Position numbers and translations under genes: made by a program. This document shows positions 59,263-64,000 of a stretch of 64,000 nucleotides of DNA, piece after piece. The notes below the pieces were generated by a model. The model saw only the letters and a list, made by a program, of their open reading frames with translations. It did not search any database and had not been told where the DNA came from. Position 1 is the stretch's first letter. Each line of letters opens with the position of its first letter. Source of the stretch: Aldrovandia affinis (lineage: Eukaryota; Chordata; Actinopteri; Notacanthiformes; Halosauridae); contig JAINUG010000192.1 in the NCBI GenBank assembly GCA_029706075.1, positions 807,001-871,000 of the forward strand, given 5' to 3'.

Positions 59263-61365
59263 TAAGACCGAATGAAGCTGGAGGATTGAGACAGGCATGA
59301 AAGGAAAGCGCAGCTCACACACTCTGTACCCTCTCCTTTCATGTGAACACACCCCGTAAAGGGGTTGGACAGCTGGCAGAGGGGGGTGAGGGGGGAAAGC
59401 TTTCTTCCAGTCAAAACTCACTTAACACAGCGACATCATCGTTGTGTCAACAACTCTGTGCTCGTTAGGCTCTGTCCCCGCCTTCCCTCTGACAGTCCAA
59501 GCATCAAACAGGTGATGTCGCGACCCTTCCCTTACATACAGTATGCAAATTAGGTCCTCGTCTTTTCACTGGGCCATAATTCACAATGTTTTAAAAAACT
59601 CTCCAAAAACTACTAGAAAGACATTCTCACCTTATCTAAATTGCGCTGTCAAGCTGAAGAGGACATTTGTATCTCGTCACTCACATTTTCAGCAAAAAAA
59701 GGTCACCAAAAACTAATTGAAAACAGCAAGATTAATCTGCCCTGCCTGGCAAAATGGCTTCCTCAAAAGCGTTCTCAGCTGGGTGATAAGGAGCAAAACG
59801 TATTCCCCCTTTCCTTTTTTTCTAATGGATCGGGCCGGCACTAATGAGATCAGATCCACAGCCTGTATACCCAGGTCTCATCACTGCCTCACTCTGCAGC
59901 GAAGAGCTCATCAACATTAATGCTACTCTGCATACATTTTAAACATCACCGTGTCTGCTGCTTACTTACAACCAACCAACCTCCTGGACTGACAGGTTTG
60001 TAGCATAAATAGGTATATGCCATTCCACGCTGAGGGCTAAAGATGCAGCCCTTGTGGGAACCAGTTACTTTTACTGAAAGCAGCAAGTAGAGGGCTATAA
60101 AATATGGCTCCATTGCTTCGTGAGCTAACGCATTTATTTTTTTCATTTTGTTGGCAGTCCTGGTGGTGTGTGGTGACACTTCAAAATGAACTGGGAGGTG
60201 TGGAGAGCATAGAAACTCTACCTCATCTACAGGTGAGAACGCTGAGACACTCCCCTGTCTGTTCACACTCCACACAGCGCCGGGCTGGGACAGTGTGTGG
60301 AGGAAGCCGTTAGTTATTATCACACGTGGTGAGAAGCGTGAGAGACAGTCTGGCAGTCACGCGGGACGGCAAATGATAAACACCGGAAAGCGCCGCTGCT
60401 TCGCTGCAAACCAGGCCCAAAAACCTGTTCCATGAGGTGTGCATAAAGCCACAGCAGAGCTCCAGGAAACTCCTACCTGCAGCACCTGCAACCTGGGGGA
60501 GGCTGCCTTACACAAAAACAGCAGGGGGCGGGGGCAGAGAGTGAGAAGAGAGACTGCTTTACGGGACCGAGCGGAGGTGCGTTACACCTCGGACACACCT
60601 GGGAGGCAGACTGAGAGTGTGTCACTGCTGTTCACTCCCATCCTCACAAAGTTACAGATTGGTTCCTGCCAGACCGGTGTGAAAAAATTGACAACCATTC
60701 AGTGCAGTACATCTCATACTTGGATATAGAGTGGGATATCTGTTGTATCTTCAACAATTATGTTTTTAAAATAATTTTTATATGTGTATCAAAATCTCTT
60801 TGATCCCTAGCCTGATTGGCATGTGCTTTTTCTATAACAGCATATTATACACCTTAAAGCAGCGAGACGCGCACACATACTGCTTTCTATCGGGAGACTT
60901 CTTTAACTGTCCATCTCTAGACCTCACACTGGCTGACTGCATCTCAGTGATGTGACTCTGTCCCAGGGGTGTCAAGCATGAAGATGACGCTAAGGTACAT
61001 CTTCTGAAAGGGAGGATTCTCCAGAGACTGGGTCTAATCAGGCTTAATGTCACATAATGTCTGCTCTGCCTGGGTACGGAGGAAGGGGGGAGGACGGAGG
61101 ACGGAGCGAGAGCGAGGGAGAGAGAGCTACTCTGTAAGGACCACTGTGAAAACAGACCTGTAGCAGTCACGCCTGCGATCCAACGCCTGATGCAGCAGCA
61201 TTCCTAATGACCCAGCCCCCCTGGACGGATGGACGGTGAGACGGGATGAGGGGAGTGGGGGAGCGCAGGGTACGGATCGACAGCGAGACTGATGCGTCTC
61301 GGGAGCAGGTTTCGGACTGCGGATAAAAATAGCAGCAAGGAGACGTGAGCTGCCTGTATGAGGGA
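59263..61365. other. Unique intron-like DNA, no gene seen
   Basis: No exon or RNA gene recognised. Confidence 0.4.
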
Positions 61366-61367
61366 GC

Positions 61368-62546
61368 GGAGCGGAGTGGGGGAACAGAGAGAGGAGGAGA
61401 GGAGAGAGAGAGAGGGGGTACAGAGAGGGGAGAAGAGGAGAGAGAGGGGGTACAGAGAGCGGAGAAGAGAGAGAGGGGGTACAGAGAGGGGAGAAGAGGA
61501 GAGAGAGGGGGTACAGAGAGGGGAGAAGAGAGAGAGAGGGTACAGAGAGAGGAGGAGAGGAGAGAGAGAGGGTACAGAGAGAGGAGGAGAGGAGAGAGAG
61601 GGGAGAGGGGGGGAAGAGGGGAGAGGTACAAAGAGAGAGAGGAGAGAGAGGGGGTACAAATAGAGGAGGAGATGAGAGAGAGGGGGTACAGAGAGGGGAG
61701 AAGAGGAGAGAGAGGGGGTACAGAGAGGAGAAGAAGAGAAAGTGGGGAAACAGAGAGAGAGGAAAGGAGATTGACGGGGAACAGAGAGGAGGAGAGAGAG
61801 GGAGAGAGAGGGGAAGAGAGAGTGGGGAAACAGAGAGAGAGGAAAGGAGATTGAGGGGGAACTGAGAGGAGGAGAGGGAAGAGAGAGTGGGGAGAGAGGG
61901 GAAGAGAGAGAGGGGAAACAGAGAGAGAGGAAAGGAGATTGACAGAGAGGAGGAGAGAGAGGGAGAGAGAGGGGAAGAGAGAGGGGAACAGAGAGGAGAG
62001 AGAGAGAGGGAGAGAGAAGGGAAGAGAGAGTGGGGAAACAGAGAGAGAGGAAAGGAGATTGAGGGGGAACAGAGAGGAGGAGAGAGAGGGAGAAGGGGAG
62101 AGAGTGGGGAAACAGAGAGAGAGGAAAGGAGATTGAGGGGGAACAGAGAGGAGGAGGAGGGAGAGAGAAGGGAAGAGAGAGTGGGGAAACAGAGAGAGAG
62201 GAAAGGAGATTGAGGGGGAACAGAGAGGAGGAGAGAGAGGGGAGGGAGAGAGAGGGGGGGAACAGAGAGAGAGGAAAGGAGATTGAGGGGGAACTGAGAG
62301 GAGGAGAGAGGAGAGAGAGAGAGAGAACAGAGAGGGGAAAGAGATTGAGGGGGAACAGAGAGAGTGGGGAACAGAGAGAGAGGAAAAGAGATTGAGGGTG
62401 AACAGAGAGGAGGTGTGAGTGGGAACAGAGAGGAGGAGAGAGAGGGTGAGAGGGGAGGAGAGAGTGGGGGAACAGAGAGAAGGACAGAGGGGGACAGAGA
62501 AGACGAGAGGAGAGAGTGGGGGAGCAGAGAGGAAGAGAGGAGCTAG
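61368..62546 (+). repeat. Purine-only tract, ~1.2 kb, first part
   Basis: The plus strand is almost exclusively A and G over nearly 1.2 kb. Local units are 'gagagggggtacagagaggg' (about 30-34 bp, 61420-61720) and 'gtggggaaacagagagagag' + 'gaaaggagattgagggggaac' (about 65-75 bp, 61740-62400). Charged frames (R/E/G-rich or complementary P/S/L-rich) are artefacts. Confidence 0.95.
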
Positions 62547-63800
62547 TGGGTGAGACAGAGCTGCAGTTTCAACATTGTTGTCAATGAGTTAGCGGTGTTA
62601 CTGGAACAATCTGCATCCCCTGGCCTCACCTTAAACAACACAGAAGTTACATTTCTGCTCCACGCAGATTACCTGGTGCTGCTGTCACCCACAGAATAGG
62701 GGTTACAGCAGCATCTGTATCTGCTAGAGCAATACTGTCAGAACAGGGCCTTGGCAGTACATTTTAAAAAGACAAAAATGAACTAAAAGAAACCCAGATC
62801 TCAGGAAAGCAGACACCTCTTCACTCTTTACACCAACACCACCCTAGAGCACAAATTAAGTTATGATTACTTTGGACTGAAAATCAGTGCCTCTGGGAAC
62901 TTTGGTCTGGCAGTAAATGCTTTTAAAAAAAGCTTTCTATGCAATCAAAAGAAACTTCTACAAAATAGACATCCCCATTAAAATCTTGTCCAAAATGTCA
63001 GACAGCATCATCCTATCTATAACATCCTACCTATGGAAGTTAAGTATGGGGTCCACTTATTCAGCAGGATTACACTAGATGGGAAAGGCATCCAGTAGAA
63101 ACCTTGCGTGCAGAATTCTTTTGAAATATATTACAAATACAAAGAAAAACATCAACCAATGCATGCAGGGCAGAAATAGACCGGTTTCCATTGGTAATAA
63201 ATGTTCAAAAAAGAGCACACAAATTCTGGATGCATCTTAAATCAAGTCCCAATGATATGTTGCAATTTAAGGCATTAAAACCCAAGAGCTAAGCCCAAAA
63301 AGGACCCCGCTATGTCAACTGGTTCTGAACCTAATTAACCCTGTAACAACTAACATACAGCAGTTTCACACCAGCACTGCTAACCAACCTCAAATCAGAG
63401 TAAACCAAATGATAAAACAAAGCAAGAACTCCTATCTGGAACATTGGGACACAGAAACCAAAACACAACACCAATTAGAATGCTATCAGAGTATTTCTTC
63501 ACCATCAGAGATATAAAGCAGCGACAAATCCTTACCAAGCATCAGGCTCAGTGACCACAGTCTAGCCATTGAAAAAGGCAGACACAAAAAAACATGGTTA
63601 CCAAAAGAACAACGAATGTGTGGTCGCTGTATGACAGGTGAGGTAGAGACAGAGTCACACTTCCTCCTATACAGTAGTAAATATTTGAGTATCAGAACAA
63701 GTAATTCCCAATAGTAATTCCCAATTTTCCATAATTGGTCGATGTCACTGCCCAATGTGTGACAGCATGCCATAGGCTAAGAGACAGTGAGTAGCAGACC
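62547..63800 (+). mobile_element. LINE reverse-transcriptase fragment inside the purine tract
   Basis: Encodes SFNIVVNELAVLLEQSASPG, then LNNTEVTFLLHADYLVLLSP, where the reverse-transcriptase YADD box has become H-A-D-Y. It continues with LLEQYCQNRALAVHFKKTK, YDYFGLKISASGNFGLAVNA, and near 63615 a C-G-R-C-M-T-G zinc-knuckle-like C-terminus. Many frameshifts and stops occur. The start of the ORF and the 5' part of the reverse transcriptase are missing. The LINE clade is not assigned. Confidence 0.88.
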
Positions 63801-63804
63801 ATCA

Positions 63805-64000
63805 AGAAAAAAAGAGAGTGGGAGAACAGAGAGGAGAGGACAGGAGAGAGTGGGGGAGCAGAGTGGAGAGGAGTGGAGAGAGTGGGGGAGCAGAGAGGAC
63901 AGGAGTGGAGAGAGTGGGGGAGCAGAGAGGAGAGGAGTGGAGAGAGTGGGGGAACAGAGAGGAGAGGAGTGGAGAGAGAGTGGGGGGCAGCAGAGAGGAG
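63805..64000 (+). repeat. Purine-only tract, continuation
   Basis: After the LINE fragment the purine repeat resumes with 'gagagagtgggggagcagag' + 'aggagaggagtg' units (about 32-34 bp) and runs off the window. Confidence 0.93.

Noticed and set aside
61167..62213. Proline/serine/leucine-rich and arginine/glutamate-rich frames of up to 169 codons
   Set aside because: Translations of the purine-only repeat on either strand.

Overview
This window looks like ray-finned fish nuclear DNA. The signs are very dense dinucleotide microsatellites, many minisatellites with units of about 20-45 bp, several families of Tc1/mariner fossils, tRNA-derived SINEs whose 3' tail is the familiar fish 'ctttggataaaagcgtctgctaaatg' type, and LINE and Ty3/gypsy fragments. 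Spliceosomal introns flank the only host coding sequence I can support. The species cannot be named from the sequence. A repeat beginning 'acataagaacataagaa' (about 9.64 kb and 53.1 kb) hints weakly at an early-branching ray-finned lineage.

The only host gene seen is on the minus strand: two consecutive coding exons (33512-33715, 68 codons; 30835-30906, 24 codons) with correct GT/AG borders and compatible phase. Together they encode part of the N-terminal region of a SHANK postsynaptic scaffold protein, closest to SHANK2 by the residues I can compare. The rest of the window is best read as intron of this large gene. The preceding exon (towards 64000) and the following ankyrin-repeat exons (towards 1) were not recognised.

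Layout: 1-1.2 kb GC-rich diverged repeats and a CpG-dense block; 1.9-7.2 kb a CA tract, a 1.5-kb 21-bp minisatellite split by a tRNA-like insert, and a 29-bp minisatellite; 7.2-15 kb mostly unique intron with GT/CA tracts, one SINE and a perfect RFX-type palindrome; 15-28.7 kb a run of minisatellites, a long pyrimidine/purine inversion and two GC-rich promoter-like patches; 28.7-35.6 kb the SHANK exons, three SINE-related copies and a possible TTAA-flanked MITE; 38.7-40.5 kb two different Tc1/mariner elements back to back; 42-47 kb a Tc1 relic whose coding sequence has grown into a minisatellite, a 39-bp minisatellite and LINE 3' ends; 47.6 kb a near-perfect hairpin; 48.4-49.7 kb the best preserved Tc1 element; 51.7-52.9 kb a Ty3/gypsy fragment with integrase before reverse transcriptase; 54-59 kb Tc1, LINE and SINE relics and more minisatellites; 61.4-64 kb a purine-only tract split by a LINE reverse transcriptase fragment.

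There is no operon-like or multi-gene system here. The transposase and polymerase sequences all carry stops, frameshifts or lost catalytic residues, so none looks active. Nothing in the window amounts to a new functional system. The items most worth checking are the 47.6-kb hairpin, the RFX palindrome, the CCAAT-bearing minisatellite, the Tc1-derived minisatellite and the gypsy domain order.
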